From the NCBI GenBank assembly GCA_038212305.1, contig JBBQUP010000001.1, forward strand, positions 37,541 to 101,540: a DNA stretch of 64,000 nucleotides, in the 5' to 3' direction. A model generated the notes under the pieces. It was not told where the DNA came from. It was given only the letters and a program-made list of their open reading frames with translations, and did no database searches. Source of the DNA: JBBQUP01 sp038212305 (GTDB taxonomy: Bacteria > Bacteroidota > Bacteroidia > Bacteroidales > Marinilabiliaceae). Positions within the stretch are counted from its first letter, which is position 1. Each line of letters opens with the position of its first letter. The translations under genes were made by a program, and so were the position numbers. Shown piece after piece: positions 63,931 to 64,000 of the stretch.

Positions 63931-64000
63931 AGCCCTGAAAATCAGTATCTTAGTAGATTATTCCATAATTTATTAAGAATGATCTTCAGGGCTAGCAAAA
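63931..64000 (+). other. Inverted repeat and possible start of a truncated gene (insertion sequence edge?)
   Basis: AGCCCTGAAAATC (63931-63943) and GATCTTCAGGGCT (63981-63993) are inverted repeats with 12 of 13 matches. The right arm overlaps an ATG at 63979 whose frame (M-I-F-R-A-S-K) is open to the window edge. The layout could be the left end of an insertion sequence followed by its transposase, or a gene with a hairpin over its start. It cannot be resolved without more sequence. Confidence 0.25.

Overview
The window is AT-rich chromosomal DNA from a member of the Bacteroidota, most likely a free-living Bacteroidales/Marinilabiliales-type organism (inference). Three things point there: the complete MoxR-DUF58-BatA/B/C/D/E order, secreted proteins ending in type IX secretion (T9SS) sorting domains, and the near absence of Shine-Dalgarno sequences together with TAnnTTTG-type promoter elements. 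I see no rRNA, tRNA or CRISPR array.

Layout. 1-7.7 kb is core metabolism: the end of a Fe-S aldo/keto reductase, a DUF6599 protein, SerB, a dihydroorotate-dehydrogenase-like protein, pyruvate phosphate dikinase, RuvX and peptide deformylase. 8.0-30.4 kb is one long plus-strand exopolysaccharide (EPS) locus. It holds an SGNH-like lipoprotein, a GNAT protein, a Wza-like exporter, a Wzc-like tyrosine kinase, glycosyltransferases, a Wzy-like polymerase, an asparagine-synthase amidotransferase, a formyltransferase, a polysaccharide deacetylase, a flavodoxin, a DUF354 protein, a transglutaminase-like membrane protein, a secreted BNR-propeller protein and a Wzx flippase. Two minus-strand methyltransferases follow. 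32-36.6 kb mixes a DUF2027/Smr protein, a frameshifted LamG protein, QueA, a small [2Fe-2S] protein and a PHP phosphatase. 36.7-45.4 kb is the MoxR/Bat operon. 45.4-53 kb carries a metallophosphoesterase, a Ser/Thr kinase, a Sua5/YciO protein and a TrkA-TrkH-TrkH potassium-uptake operon. 53.2-61.1 kb is a minus-strand group: ACP, asparagine synthase, NAD-synthase-like protein, AMP-ligase, priming sugar transferase, ComEC. A 784-bp non-coding gap follows, then a second 616-residue BNR-propeller protein.

How it fits together. The plus-strand EPS locus has export, polymerase, flippase and tailoring genes but no recognisable priming phosphoglycosyltransferase. The only one in the window is in the minus-strand operon 25 kb away, where it sits behind a carrier-protein/adenylation/amidotransferase cassette. 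Each cluster contains an AsnB-type protein and has a 616-residue BNR/T9SS protein in or beside it, so the two may be halves of one surface-polysaccharide system (inference).

The most unusual non-coding structure is a family of oriented intercistronic repeats: a purine-rich GAGACACAAG/ATGAGA half followed by a TCTTGATACT half. It fills every gap longer than 60 bp inside the EPS locus and also splits batB from batC. Several copies can fold into hairpins, and several reach into the stop codons of upstream genes.
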